A stretch of 14,474 nt of DNA from an uncultured Oscillospiraceae bacterium. Its GTDB lineage: Bacteria; Bacillota; Clostridia; Oscillospirales; Oscillospiraceae. The DNA lies in contig CAJTQP010000059.1 in NCBI GenBank assembly GCA_910578575.1, positions 1 to 14,474 of the forward strand, given 5' to 3'. The notes beneath the pieces were generated by a model that ran no database searches, had not been told where the DNA came from, and saw nothing but the letters and a program-made list of their open reading frames with translations. Within the stretch, counting starts at the first letter, position 1, and the number at the start of each line of letters is the position of its first letter. This document shows, piece by piece, positions 1-7,530 of this stretch. The translations under genes and the position numbers were made by a program.

Positions 1-196
1 GGGCACCCTGGGCAGCTTCTCCGGCATGGGTGGCGCCAGCGACGTCTCCAGCTGGGCCAACCAGGCCATGCGCTGGGCTGTTGGCTCTGGCATCATCAAC
101 GGCGATGCCAACAACAACCTCAACCCCGGTAGCACTGCTACTCGCGGTGAGGTTTCCCAGATGCTGATGAACTTCGTAAAACTCATCACGAAGTAA
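1..196 (+). CDS. S-layer homology (SLH) domain protein, C-terminal end only
   Basis: An open frame enters from the left edge (first complete codon at base 2) and ends at TAA 194-196, giving 64 visible residues. The last about 50 residues form one SLH repeat: an Asp-Val-Ser-Ser-Trp-Ala start, the core WAVGSGIINGDANNNLNPGS, then the typical ATRGEVSQMLMNF helix. SLH domains bind secondary cell-wall polymers and anchor exported proteins to the wall of Gram-positive and related bacteria, usually as three tandem repeats at one end of the protein. Here the repeat is at the very C-terminus. The part before it (GTLGSFSGMGG) is Gly/Ser rich and could be the linker from a preceding repeat. The body of the protein, and so its function, lies outside the window. 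A hairpin terminator follows 40 bases downstream. Confidence 0.85.
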   Translation, partial: GTLGSFSGMGGASDVSSWANQAMRWAVGSGIINGDANNNLNPGSTATRGEVSQMLMNFVKLITK

Positions 197-236
197 AAGC
201 ACCCCATTAGCAAAACACAAAGCCGAATACTGCAAA

Positions 237-271
237 GGCAGGACAGCCGGGGATTCCCTGGCTGTCCTGCC
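237..271. terminator. Bidirectional hairpin terminator between SLH gene and ABC exporter
   Basis: GGCAGGACAGCC (237-248) pairs perfectly with GGCTGTCCTGCC (260-271). The inner bases GGGG/CCCT can extend the stem to 16 pairs around an ATT loop. It lies between two convergent genes. T-runs are weak on both sides (ACGTTT on plus, a TTTGCAGTATT stretch on minus), so termination strength is uncertain, but the stem is very stable. Confidence 0.7.
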
Positions 272-289
272 ACGTTTCATGATGGTGAT

Positions 290-2044
290 TTAATTGGAAA
301 GCTGCTCCTGGGCTCGCACCAGTGCGGCGTACTCACCGTCCAAGGCCATCAACTCCTGGTGGCTCCCCTGCTCCAGAATGCCCTCCTGGTCGATCACCGC
401 GATGCGGTTGGCATTGCGGATGGTGGAGAGGCGGTGGGCGATGATGATGGAGGTCCGGCCCTGGCATAGCCGGTCGAAGGAGGCCTGGATCTTGGCCTCG
501 GTGACGCTGTCCAGGGCGCTGGTGGCCTCGTCCAGGATCACGATGGGGGGATTTTTCAAAAAGACACGGGCAATGCTGATGCGCTGCTTCTGTCCGCCGG
601 AGAGCATCACCCCCCGCTCCCCCACGTAGGATCGATAGCCGTCGGGCATGGCCAGGATATCCTCATGGATTTCCGCCTGCTTCGCCGCCCAGACCACCTC
701 TGCGTCGGAGGCCTCCGGGCGGCCGTAACGGATGTTTTCCAAAATACTGTCGGCAAAGAGGAATACCTCCTGCTGGACAATGCCGATCTGCCGCCGGAGG
801 GAGCTTTGGGTCACATGGCGGATGTCCTGGCCGTCGATTCGGATGCTGCCGGAGGAGACCTCATAGAAGCGGGGAATCAACTGGCACAGGGTGGTTTTTC
901 CCCCACCGGAGGGGCCTGCAAAGGCGAACTTTTCCCCGGCGTGAATGGTCAAGTTGATATCCCGGAGGACCTCCGCCTTGTCGTTGTAGTGGAAGGAGAC
1001 CGCGTCAAACTGGATATCTCCCCGCACCTCCCCCAGCTCCTGGGCGTCGGGTAGGTCCTGGATCTCAGGGTCCAAGCGCATCAGCTCCAGGAAGCGAGAA
1101 AACCCTGCGGAACCCTGCATGAACTGTTCCACGAAATTTACCAACTTTTTCACCGGGGTGGTGAAGGTGGTCACATAGAGGGTGAAGGCCACCAGATCTG
1201 CATAGTCCACAGTCCCCCTCATAATGAAATACCCGCCGGCCCCGATCACCAACACCGGCATGATGGAGGTGCTGAACTCCATCCCCCCTTGAAAGGTGGC
1301 CATGGTTTTATAATAGGTGCTCTTGGCTTGGACGAAGCGCCCATTCATAGCACCAAACTTTGCCTTCTCCGTCTCCTCGTTCTGGAACGCCTTAGCGGTG
1401 CGCATTCCAGAGATGCCGGACTCGATGGTGGCGTTGATCTCCGCAGTCTGGGCCTTGAGCTTCATGTTGGCCCGGCGCATCTTCCGCCGCTGATAGATGG
1501 TGAAGAGCACGAACACAGGGACGATGCTGAAAGAGATCAGCGCCAGGCGCCACTGGATGGTACACATGACGCAAAAGGCGCCAATGAGAGTGACGGCGGA
1601 AATGAAAAGGTCCTCCGGCCCATGGTGGGCCAGCTCGGTGATTTCAAAAAGGTCGTTGGTCACGCGGGACATGAGGACACCGGTGCGGTTTTTGTCAAAG
1701 AAGCTAAAGCTGAGCCCCTCCATGTGGGCGTAGAGGTCCCGCCGCAGGTCAGCCTCCACCCGCACACCAAAGACGTGCCCCCAATAGGAGACTACATAAT
1801 ATAATAGTCCCTTCCCCACATAAGCAATGCAGAAGATTGCCACCACGGTAAAAAATGCCCGGTATTGCTGGGCAGGGATCATGGTATTCAAGGCGGAGCG
1901 GGAGAGATAGGGAAAACTCAGGTCAATGAGGCAGATGATGAGTGCACAGCACATGTCCAGGAGGAACAAGTGTTTGTGGGGGGCGTAGTAGGAGAGAAAA
2001 ATTTTGAGGGGATGGGTCTTTTTATAATCAATCACTCGTTTCAT
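290..2044 (-). CDS. ABC-type multidrug/lipid exporter, fused permease-ATPase half-transporter
   Basis: A 584-residue exporter of the MsbA/BmrA type. The N-terminal half (to about residue 310) has the hydrophobic segments of a six-helix type I exporter domain and the family motif NRTGVLMSRVTNDL at about 119-132. The ATPase half has Walker A GPSGGGKT (377-384), Q-loop region IGIVQQEVFLF, signature LSGGQKQR (481-488), Walker B VILDE with the catalytic Glu (502-506), D-loop SALD and H-loop His537. All catalytic residues are intact and only one half-transporter is present, so a homodimer is the simplest model. I chose ATG 2044 because GGGAGGT sits six bases upstream. A TTG five codons earlier lies inside that ribosome binding site. 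It is divergent from marR and the RND operon, so it probably exports a related toxic or signalling compound. The substrate cannot be read from the sequence. Confidence 0.93.
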   Translation of the reverse strand: MKRVIDYKKTHPLKIFLSYYAPHKHLFLLDMCCALIICLIDLSFPYLSRSALNTMIPAQQYRAFFTVVAIFCIAYVGKGLLYYVVSYWGHVFGVRVEADLRRDLYAHMEGLSFSFFDKNRTGVLMSRVTNDLFEITELAHHGPEDLFISAVTLIGAFCVMCTIQWRLALISFSIVPVFVLFTIYQRRKMRRANMKLKAQTAEINATIESGISGMRTAKAFQNEETEKAKFGAMNGRFVQAKSTYYKTMATFQGGMEFSTSIMPVLVIGAGGYFIMRGTVDYADLVAFTLYVTTFTTPVKKLVNFVEQFMQGSAGFSRFLELMRLDPEIQDLPDAQELGEVRGDIQFDAVSFHYNDKAEVLRDINLTIHAGEKFAFAGPSGGGKTTLCQLIPRFYEVSSGSIRIDGQDIRHVTQSSLRRQIGIVQQEVFLFADSILENIRYGRPEASDAEVVWAAKQAEIHEDILAMPDGYRSYVGERGVMLSGGQKQRISIARVFLKNPPIVILDEATSALDSVTEAKIQASFDRLCQGRTSIIIAHRLSTIRNANRIAVIDQEGILEQGSHQELMALDGEYAALVRAQEQLSN

Positions 2045-2073
2045 GGCAGCACCTCCCAAAAAGATTATCCGGT

Positions 2074-2102
2074 ATTATACGCTAGAGTCCCCCGCCTGGC
2101 AA
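2074..2102 (-). promoter_or_regulatory. Predicted sigma-A promoter of the ABC exporter
   Basis: On the minus strand, -35 TTGCCA (2097-2102), a 17-bp spacer and a perfect -10 TATAAT (2074-2079) precede the exporter ATG by 29 bases. The -35 lies inside the first copy of a 9-bp direct repeat. Confidence 0.75.
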
Positions 2103-2117
2103 TGGACAGCCTGGCAA
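2094..2117. repeat. Direct repeat GCCTGGCAA, two copies 15 bp apart
   Basis: GCCTGGCAA occurs at 2094-2102 and again at 2109-2117. The first copy covers the exporter -35 box and the second lies just upstream of it. Tandem sites at this place could bind an activator or repressor. The period is 15 bp rather than a full two helical turns, so chance similarity remains possible. Confidence 0.4.
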
Positions 2118-2144
2118 AGTTTTTGAAAATTTATCGCTTTTTTC

Positions 2145-2173
2145 TTGACGATTTCTATAATACGTTGTATGAT
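2145..2173 (+). promoter_or_regulatory. Predicted sigma-A promoter of marR-MFP-RND operon
   Basis: -35 TTGACG (2145-2150), 17-bp spacer and -10 TATGAT (2168-2173), five of six consensus bases in each box. The predicted start is near 2180, about 33 bases before the marR ATG. A/T-rich sequence at 2116-2144 between the two outward-facing -35 boxes could act as an UP element for either promoter. Confidence 0.75.
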
Positions 2174-2175
2174 TT

Positions 2176-2190
2176 GAATTGTACGAATTC
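2176..2190. promoter_or_regulatory. Candidate MarR operator at the marR start site
   Basis: GAATT (2176-2180) and AATTC (2186-2190) form an inverted repeat around GTACG, overlapping the predicted transcription start of the marR operon. MarR proteins commonly repress their own promoters by binding such short A/T-rich palindromes. The assignment rests on position and symmetry only. A smaller ATAC-GTT-GTAT dyad at 2160-2170 overlaps the -10. Confidence 0.5.
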
Positions 2191-2212
2191 TAACATCTTT
2201 GGGAGGTGCGCC

Positions 2213-2668
2213 ATGGCTGTGCAGAATCAAGAGCGCAATTATCACATCATTCAGATCATGTGTGTCATGAACCAGCTCCACCGGCTGACCATCCATCAGC
2301 AGGAAGAAAAGCTGCCCCCAGGTTTTACCATCTCCCAACTGGCCACCATAGGCTTCCTCTTCTATCAAGAGGACCAGGAGGTCTACCAGCGAGACTTGGA
2401 AAGTTTCTTCAAACTCCGCCGCTCCACGGTGAGCAGTCTCCTCAACACCTTGGAGAAAAAGGAGCTCCTGCGCCGGGTTCCCGTCCCCCACGACGCCAGA
2501 TTAAAACGGTTGGTATTGACGCCAAAGGGGCGGGATGTGGGCACCCAAGTTCAGAAACAATTTTTGTTCCTAAACCGTCTCCTCATCCAGGGCTTGACCC
2601 CAGAAGAGCAAGAGACCTTTGCACGTATCCTTGATAAGGTCGAGCAAAATTTGAACGCAAAAGCATAG
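2213..2668 (+). CDS. MarR-family winged-helix transcriptional regulator
   Basis: A 151-residue protein, typical MarR length. After an N-terminal dimerisation helix, the winged helix-turn-helix runs from about residue 38 to 108: ISQLATIGFLF, then the recognition-helix region LRRSTVSSLLNTLEKKELLRR, then the wing with the family signature DARLKRLVLTPKGRDV. A C-terminal dimerisation helix follows (LTPEEQETFARILDKVEQNL). The start ATG 2213 has GGGAGGT six bases upstream. It is the first gene of an operon with a membrane-fusion protein (24 bases on) and an RND permease, and is divergent from an ABC exporter. By analogy with MarR/MexR-type systems it likely represses its own operon, and possibly the exporter, until it binds a small molecule. 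It has one cysteine near the N-terminus (Cys17), so ligand sensing is more likely than thiol switching, but this is inference. Confidence 0.93.
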   Translation: MAVQNQERNYHIIQIMCVMNQLHRLTIHQQEEKLPPGFTISQLATIGFLFYQEDQEVYQRDLESFFKLRRSTVSSLLNTLEKKELLRRVPVPHDARLKRLVLTPKGRDVGTQVQKQFLFLNRLLIQGLTPEEQETFARILDKVEQNLNAKA

Positions 2669-2692
2669 CGCAAGCCCAGGAGGTACACCAGC

Positions 2693-3862
2693 ATGAAAAA
2701 AAGAACATTGATTCTCACCGCCCTTTTGAGCCTTTCCCTGCTGCTTTCCAGCTGCGGAGAGGAGCCCGTGGAGGAAGAGGAAACCCCGTCCATTGCCGTG
2801 GAGATTCAAAAGGTGGAAAAAGGTTCCATTTCCGCCCAGAACAGTGTGTCAGGCCAGGTAGCCGCCGGAGACCAGTCCACAATCATCGTGCCTCTGTCCG
2901 TCCGCTGCACCAAGGTCTATGTGGAGGAGGGGGACGCTGTGGCCGCAGGTCAGACCATCTGCACCCTGGACATGACCTCCACCCGCGCAAACTATGACAC
3001 CGTCTCCATGAGTTTGGCCTCCGCCCAGCAGAGCTATGCAGATCAGTCCGCGCTTCTGGAGCAGCAGGTAGCCCAGGCGGAAAAGAACGTAGCGGACACC
3101 CAGGCCCTGTTTGAAATCGGCGCTGCCTCCCAGATGGAGGTGGACAACGCCCAGCTTCAACTGGACAACGCCAAGGCCAGCATGAGAAGCGCCCTGAGCC
3201 AGCTGGAAGTGAGCATGAAAAACTACCAGTCCTCTCTCCTGCAAATCCAGGATTCCCTGTCCAATGTGGATTGGAGCGGCCGGGTCAAATCGCCCATTTC
3301 TGGAACCATCATCTCCCTTTCCGTTGTGGACAACGGCTTCGTCTCCGCCGCCTCCCCTGTGGCAGTGGTGCAGTCGGCCAGCAACATGGAAGTCAATGTG
3401 GCAGTGTCTGAGTCTTTGGTCTCCAAGTTGTCGGTGGGCGGCAAGGTAGATGTGTCCATCAACGCTGCCGGGAAGCATTTCCAGGGTACGGTGAAATCCA
3501 TCGACCGCGCCGCCAATATGCAGACCCGGCTCTACGGTGTCACCATCCAAATCCCGGCGGCTTACGGCACTGGCGTTTTGGCGGGGATGTTCGCTGACGT
3601 GGTGTTCTATACCGATACCCAAAACGATGCCGTGGTCATCCCCACCGAGGCCATCCAGACGGGAATGGACGGGCAGTATGTCTACACCCTAGACAGTGAA
3701 AACCTGGCCCATCGTGTGTTGGTGGAGACTGGCCTGGTGGGTGACGGGGTGACGGAAGTGACCTCCGGCCTCTATGGCGGGGAAACCCTGGTGACAGTGG
3801 GACAGTTCTACCTTTCTGAGGGCGCCACCGCCCGTGTCGTGGGCCCTGGAGGTGAATCATGA
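2693..3862 (+). CDS. RND efflux membrane-fusion (periplasmic-adaptor-type) lipoprotein
   Basis: 389 residues of the HlyD/AcrA-type adaptor family. A lipoprotein signal ends in the lipobox LLSSC, with the lipidated Cys at 21 followed by an acidic linker (EEPVEEEE). Residues about 45-95 form the first half of a lipoyl/biotinyl-like domain (TIICTLD-type strands). Residues about 95-190 are a long Ala/Gln/Leu-rich helical hairpin predicted to be coiled coil. The second lipoyl half, with the motif VKSPISGTIISLSV, follows, then beta-barrel and membrane-proximal domains to the C-terminus. AGGAGG lies upstream of ATG 2693. It is anchored outside the membrane and should couple to the RND permease encoded next; its stop overlaps the permease start (ATGA). 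No TolC-like channel is encoded nearby, consistent with a single-membrane cell. Confidence 0.92.
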   Translation: MKKRTLILTALLSLSLLLSSCGEEPVEEEETPSIAVEIQKVEKGSISAQNSVSGQVAAGDQSTIIVPLSVRCTKVYVEEGDAVAAGQTICTLDMTSTRANYDTVSMSLASAQQSYADQSALLEQQVAQAEKNVADTQALFEIGAASQMEVDNAQLQLDNAKASMRSALSQLEVSMKNYQSSLLQIQDSLSNVDWSGRVKSPISGTIISLSVVDNGFVSAASPVAVVQSASNMEVNVAVSESLVSKLSVGGKVDVSINAAGKHFQGTVKSIDRAANMQTRLYGVTIQIPAAYGTGVLAGMFADVVFYTDTQNDAVVIPTEAIQTGMDGQYVYTLDSENLAHRVLVETGLVGDGVTEVTSGLYGGETLVTVGQFYLSEGATARVVGPGGES

Positions 3863-6800
3863 AACTCTCTGCCTTTTGTATCAAGCATAAAGTGACCACC
3901 ATCCTGGCCTTCCTGATGATTGCCATTTTCGGCGCGGTGTTCTATTCCAATTTGAAGCTAGCGCTGATGCCCAATATGGAATATCCCGCCGCCTACGTTA
4001 TGTGTACTTACGCCGGGGCCACCCCGGAGGACATTGAGGAATTGGTCACCCGTCCCCTGGAATCCAGCATCGCCACCCTGGCCGGTGTGGACACCATGCA
4101 GTCCACCTCCTCCGAAAACGTGGGGATGGTGCTGATTACCTACGAAGAGGGCACCGACGTGGACCAGGCAGCCATTAAGCTCCGGGAAAAGTTTGACCTG
4201 CTCAGTCTGCCGGAGAGCTGTAGTGACCCTGTCATTTTGAACTTCAATGTCAATGATATGATGCCCGTGGCTGTGATCGCCTTAAGCGGCGAAGACTTGA
4301 GCCGGCTCCAGACCATTGCCGACGACAAGGTCTCCCCTGCCCTGGAACGCCTCCAGGGCGTGGCATCTGTGGACGTGGTGGGCGGTATCCAGCAGCAGAT
4401 CACTGTGGAGACCAACACCACGGCTATGACGGGCTATGGCCTCAGCATCAGCGACATCTCCAACTACCTCTCTGCGGCCAATCTCATCTATCCCGGTGGG
4501 GATATGCAGAATGGGACCCATACCCTTACCGTCAGTACCGACGGGAAGTACAAGACTGTGGAGGATGTGGCCAACACCATCCTCTTCCTGCCCACCGGAG
4601 GGACTGTGCGCTTGGGCGAAATCGCCACAGTCTATTTGGAATCCTCTCTAGAGGGCAGCGCCGCCAAGGTGGGCGAGGAGAGCTGCGTGGTCCTCACCGT
4701 GAACAAGACCTCTGGCACCAATGAAGTGGACGTTGCCAACCGGATCCTGGATGCGTTGGAGGAGGTTCAAGAGGAAAACCCTTCTCTGAACTGCAATGTG
4801 GTCTATGAGGCCAGCGAATACATCCTGCAAGTGGTCAACAACGCCATTCAGAATATCGCTCTGGGCGTGTTGCTCTCTGCCGTTGTGGTGTATCTCTTCC
4901 TGCGGCGGCCGGGAGCTACCGTGACCATCTCCCTCTCCATGCCCTTCTGTGTGCTCACCGTGCTCCTGCTGATGAACATTTTTGACATTTCCATGAATAT
5001 GATGAGCCTGGGCGGAATCGCCATGTGTATCGGCATGGTGGTGGACAACTCTATCGTGGTGTTAGAGAATATCTACCGCTATGCCAGCGATGGACACAAC
5101 CGTTTCGATAGCTGCGTTCTGGGGTCCGGAGAGGTCATCAACTCCATCACTGCCTCCAGCTTGACCACCATCGCGGTGTTTCTGCCCATCGGCCTTAGCG
5201 GTGGCATGACGGGGATGATGTTCAAGGACTTCTCCTTAACTGTGGTGTTCCTGATCCTGTCCTCTCTGTTTATCGCCATGACGCTGGTTCCCCTGATGTG
5301 CTATTTCCTCCTGGACGAAAATGCCATCCGCCTGCAAAAGCTGAGAAGCGCAAAAAAAACCTCCCGTTGGAAAACCCTGGAGGCTAAGTTTCTGGCGCGG
5401 TATAAAAACCTGGTGTCCTATTTCCTCCACCACCGGCGCAGAGGCTTCCTGGTGTCTGCCATCCTTGTGGTGGTCTTCGTGGCCAGCTGCTTTGGCACCA
5501 ATATGGTCCTGCTCCCCACCATGGACCAGGGGGAGGTCAGCATTTCTGTCTCCATGCCCACAGGCTCTGAACTGGAGGATACCATGGCCTACGGGGACCG
5601 GGTGATGAATATCGTCCGGGACAACTGTCCGGAGCTGGACAATATTTATATGACGGTCGGCGGCACCATGGGCGGTTCCACGGAATCCGCTTCCATCACG
5701 GCCCACTTGGTGGGCCGAAGCCAGCGGGACCGCTCCAGCGCGGAGGTGGCAAAGTCCTTGGAGGCAAAGATGCAGGATATCGCCGGTTGTGAGATCACCG
5801 TCAGCGACAACAGTATGACCGCCATGATAGCCGGCGGCAGTGATATCCAGGTGGATATTTCCGGCGCGGACTACGACACCCTCACCCACGTCACCACAGA
5901 GCTGACGGAGCAGATCGAGGCCCTGTCCGACGCGGACAATGTGGCCAGTTCTCTGGAAACTACCATCCCTGCAGTGAGCGTGTCCGTCAACCACGCCGCC
6001 GCGGCGCAATACAACTTGACGGCTGCCACCATTGGTTCCGCAGTGCGCGCGGAGCTCACAGGTGTGACCGCTACCAATGTGACCATAGACGGCAACGAGC
6101 TGGAAGTGGTGGTCCAGGGCAGCGGTGCCAGCGCCGCCAGCTTGGATGCCCTGCGCTCCATGCCCCTGGCCACGCCCGCCGGGGGGACGATTCCCCTGTC
6201 CTCTGTGGCGGACGTTTCCGTAAAGCTGAGTCCCCAATCCATCGCCCGTGTGGACCAAACACGACAGGTGAATATCACCGCCGACTCTCTCAGCGGCAGC
6301 AGTGTGACCCTCCATGAGCAGATACAGGAAGTTTTGGCTGCATACGACATGCCCGAAGGCTACCGGGCAGAAATCAGCGGCAGTTATTCCGAGATGATGG
6401 AGAGCTTCCGCACCCTGCTTCTGGCGATGCTGGTGGCCACTTGCTTGGTGTATTTCATCCTGGCCGTTCAGTTTGAATCCTTCCTGATGCCGGTGATGGT
6501 GATGCTGATCCTACCCCTGGCCCTCACCGGAGCCCTCTTCGGCCTGCCCATCACGGGCACCGATATCTCCATGGTGGTCCTGCTGGCCTTGGTCATGCTG
6601 GTGGGCACAGTGGTCAACTCCTCCATCGTCCTGGTGGACTATATCAACATCCGCCGGGGCCGGGGACAGGAGAAAAACGAAGCCATCATGGATGCCTGTC
6701 CCCTACGTATCCGCCCCATCCTGATGACCTCCCTCACCACCACCCTGGCCTTGATCCCCATGGCGGTAGGCGCGGGAGAGGGCAACGAGATGTTACAGCC

Positions 6801-6996
6801 CATGGGGATCGTGATGATCAGCGGTATGCTTATCTCCACCGTAGTCACCCTGGTCTTCACCCCGGTGTATTACTCCCTGCTGGACAGCCTCTCCGTCCGT
6901 TTGGGCCGTCCCTTCCAGGCAAGGATCGACCGGAAACGGATACGTGTGATGGAAGAGTTGGCGGAAGAGGAAGCCAAGACGGGCGTGTCCTCCTAA
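3859..6996 (+). CDS. RND-superfamily efflux permease (AcrB/SwrC type)
   Basis: 1045 residues, normal for an HAE-type RND pump. A first transmembrane segment (about 12-30) is followed by a large extracytoplasmic loop containing the LMPNMEYP and GATPEDIE motifs. Helices 2-6 lie at about 330-485, helix 7 at about 530-548, a second large loop runs to about 850, and helices 8-12 span about 853-1005, showing the usual two-fold repeat. Helix 4 reads GMVVDNSIVVLEN: the first relay Asp (AcrB Asp407) is kept as Asp396 but the second (Asp408) is Asn397. Helix 10 reads GTVVNSSIVLVDY, with Asn920 in place of AcrB Lys940. GGAGG lies six bases before ATG 3859, and the start overlaps the adaptor stop by four bases. 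Role: proton-motive-force-driven export of amphipathic compounds with the adaptor lipoprotein; substrate unknown. Confidence 0.93.
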   Translation: MKLSAFCIKHKVTTILAFLMIAIFGAVFYSNLKLALMPNMEYPAAYVMCTYAGATPEDIEELVTRPLESSIATLAGVDTMQSTSSENVGMVLITYEEGTDVDQAAIKLREKFDLLSLPESCSDPVILNFNVNDMMPVAVIALSGEDLSRLQTIADDKVSPALERLQGVASVDVVGGIQQQITVETNTTAMTGYGLSISDISNYLSAANLIYPGGDMQNGTHTLTVSTDGKYKTVEDVANTILFLPTGGTVRLGEIATVYLESSLEGSAAKVGEESCVVLTVNKTSGTNEVDVANRILDALEEVQEENPSLNCNVVYEASEYILQVVNNAIQNIALGVLLSAVVVYLFLRRPGATVTISLSMPFCVLTVLLLMNIFDISMNMMSLGGIAMCIGMVVDNSIVVLENIYRYASDGHNRFDSCVLGSGEVINSITASSLTTIAVFLPIGLSGGMTGMMFKDFSLTVVFLILSSLFIAMTLVPLMCYFLLDENAIRLQKLRSAKKTSRWKTLEAKFLARYKNLVSYFLHHRRRGFLVSAILVVVFVASCFGTNMVLLPTMDQGEVSISVSMPTGSELEDTMAYGDRVMNIVRDNCPELDNIYMTVGGTMGGSTESASITAHLVGRSQRDRSSAEVAKSLEAKMQDIAGCEITVSDNSMTAMIAGGSDIQVDISGADYDTLTHVTTELTEQIEALSDADNVASSLETTIPAVSVSVNHAAAAQYNLTAATIGSAVRAELTGVTATNVTIDGNELEVVVQGSGASAASLDALRSMPLATPAGGTIPLSSVADVSVKLSPQSIARVDQTRQVNITADSLSGSSVTLHEQIQEVLAAYDMPEGYRAEISGSYSEMMESFRTLLLAMLVATCLVYFILAVQFESFLMPVMVMLILPLALTGALFGLPITGTDISMVVLLALVMLVGTVVNSSIVLVDYINIRRGRGQEKNEAIMDACPLRIRPILMTSLTTTLALIPMAVGAGEGNEMLQPMGIVMISGMLISTVVTLVFTPVYYSLLDSLSVRLGRPFQARIDRKRIRVMEELAEEEAKTGVSS

Positions 6997-7007
6997 AATA
7001 TATCTGA

Positions 7008-7050
7008 AACCCTCCCTGTGTTACCTTAGGCGTACACAGGGAGGGTTTTT
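7008..7050 (+). terminator. Rho-independent terminator of the marR-MFP-RND operon
   Basis: A 14-bp perfect stem, AACCCTCCCTGTGT (7008-7021) with ACACAGGGAGGGTT (7034-7047), and a 12-base loop, followed by TTTTT ending at 7050. It begins 11 bases after the RND stop codon. On the minus strand the flank is also T-rich (ATATATTTT), so it may also stop transcripts of the convergent merR gene. Confidence 0.92.
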
Positions 7051-7078
7051 GTCGTCCTGTTTTTTCAAAAATCAGTTG

Positions 7079-7450
7079 CTAGGATTTTTCATACCTCAGG
7101 ATTTCTTGTTGATAAAACGCGATTTTTTCCTCCAATTTCTCCCTATGCCCCTCCAGCTCTCGAATTTGTTCATCCAACGCCTCCCGGTGCCCCATCAATA
7201 ATTCCATCCGCTGGGATAGGGTCTCGTCCCCTTCCCTGCGCAGAGCGGCATAGCGTTTGATCTCCCGGATAGGCATTCCCGTGGCCTTTAGGCGCAGGAT
7301 AAATTCCACCCATGGAATATCCTGGTCAGAATACCGGCGGCGGTTGGCGGCATTTCGCGTCGGAGAGAGAAGCTGTTCTTTTTCATAATAGCGCAGGGTA
7401 TGGATACCCAATCCTGTGTGCTTTGAAAATTCACCGATGGAATAGTCCAT
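7079..7450 (-). CDS. MerR-family transcriptional regulator (AdhR/NmlR-like, cysteine-free)
   Basis: 123 residues from ATG 7450, chosen because the MerR fold begins at once (MDYSIGEFSKHTGLGIHTLR) and GGAGG lies nine bases upstream. The open frame extends upstream but that part crosses the operator. Residues 1-70 form the MerR DNA-binding domain with the RYYEKEQLLSPTRN and RRRYS motifs. Residues about 78-118 form the antiparallel coiled-coil dimer helix (ELEGHREKLEEKIAFYQQEI). There is no large ligand-binding domain, as in small MerR proteins of the AdhR/NmlR group. Those usually sense aldehydes or nitrosative stress through one conserved Cys, but this protein contains none. It is divergent from a short-chain dehydrogenase and likely controls it by distorting an over-long promoter spacer. 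Confidence 0.9.
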   Translation of the reverse strand: MDYSIGEFSKHTGLGIHTLRYYEKEQLLSPTRNAANRRRYSDQDIPWVEFILRLKATGMPIREIKRYAALRREGDETLSQRMELLMGHREALDEQIRELEGHREKLEEKIAFYQQEILRYEKS

Positions 7451-7470
7451 AAAATTTTTCCTCCAGGTGC

Positions 7471-7501
7471 TTGACATAGAGTGCACTCTATATTGTACGT
7501 T
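7471..7501 (+). promoter_or_regulatory. MerR-type promoter-operator for the short-chain dehydrogenase
   Basis: A perfect 16-bp palindrome ATAGAGTGCACTCTAT (7476-7491) abuts a consensus -35 TTGACA (7471-7476). With the 19-bp spacer typical of MerR-activated promoters, the -10 is the weak TACGTT (7496-7501), fitting activator dependence. The TAGAGT-(2)-ACTCTA core matches what I know of AdhR/NmlR-type operators. On the minus strand TACAAT (7492-7497) could be the -10 of merR itself. Confidence 0.75.
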
Positions 7502-7530
7502 TAGTATAACACGAAAAAGGAGGAGATTCC

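Noticed and set aside
1865..2212. Upstream in-frame extension of marR reaching into the ABC gene
   Set aside because: The MarR fold starts at 2213 with a clear ribosome binding site; the extension overlaps the divergent gene and both promoters.
5236..6315. 359-codon minus-strand frame inside the RND gene
   Set aside because: It is a GC-rich antisense shadow; its Gly/His/Arg-rich composition has no domain and the plus frame is an intact RND permease.
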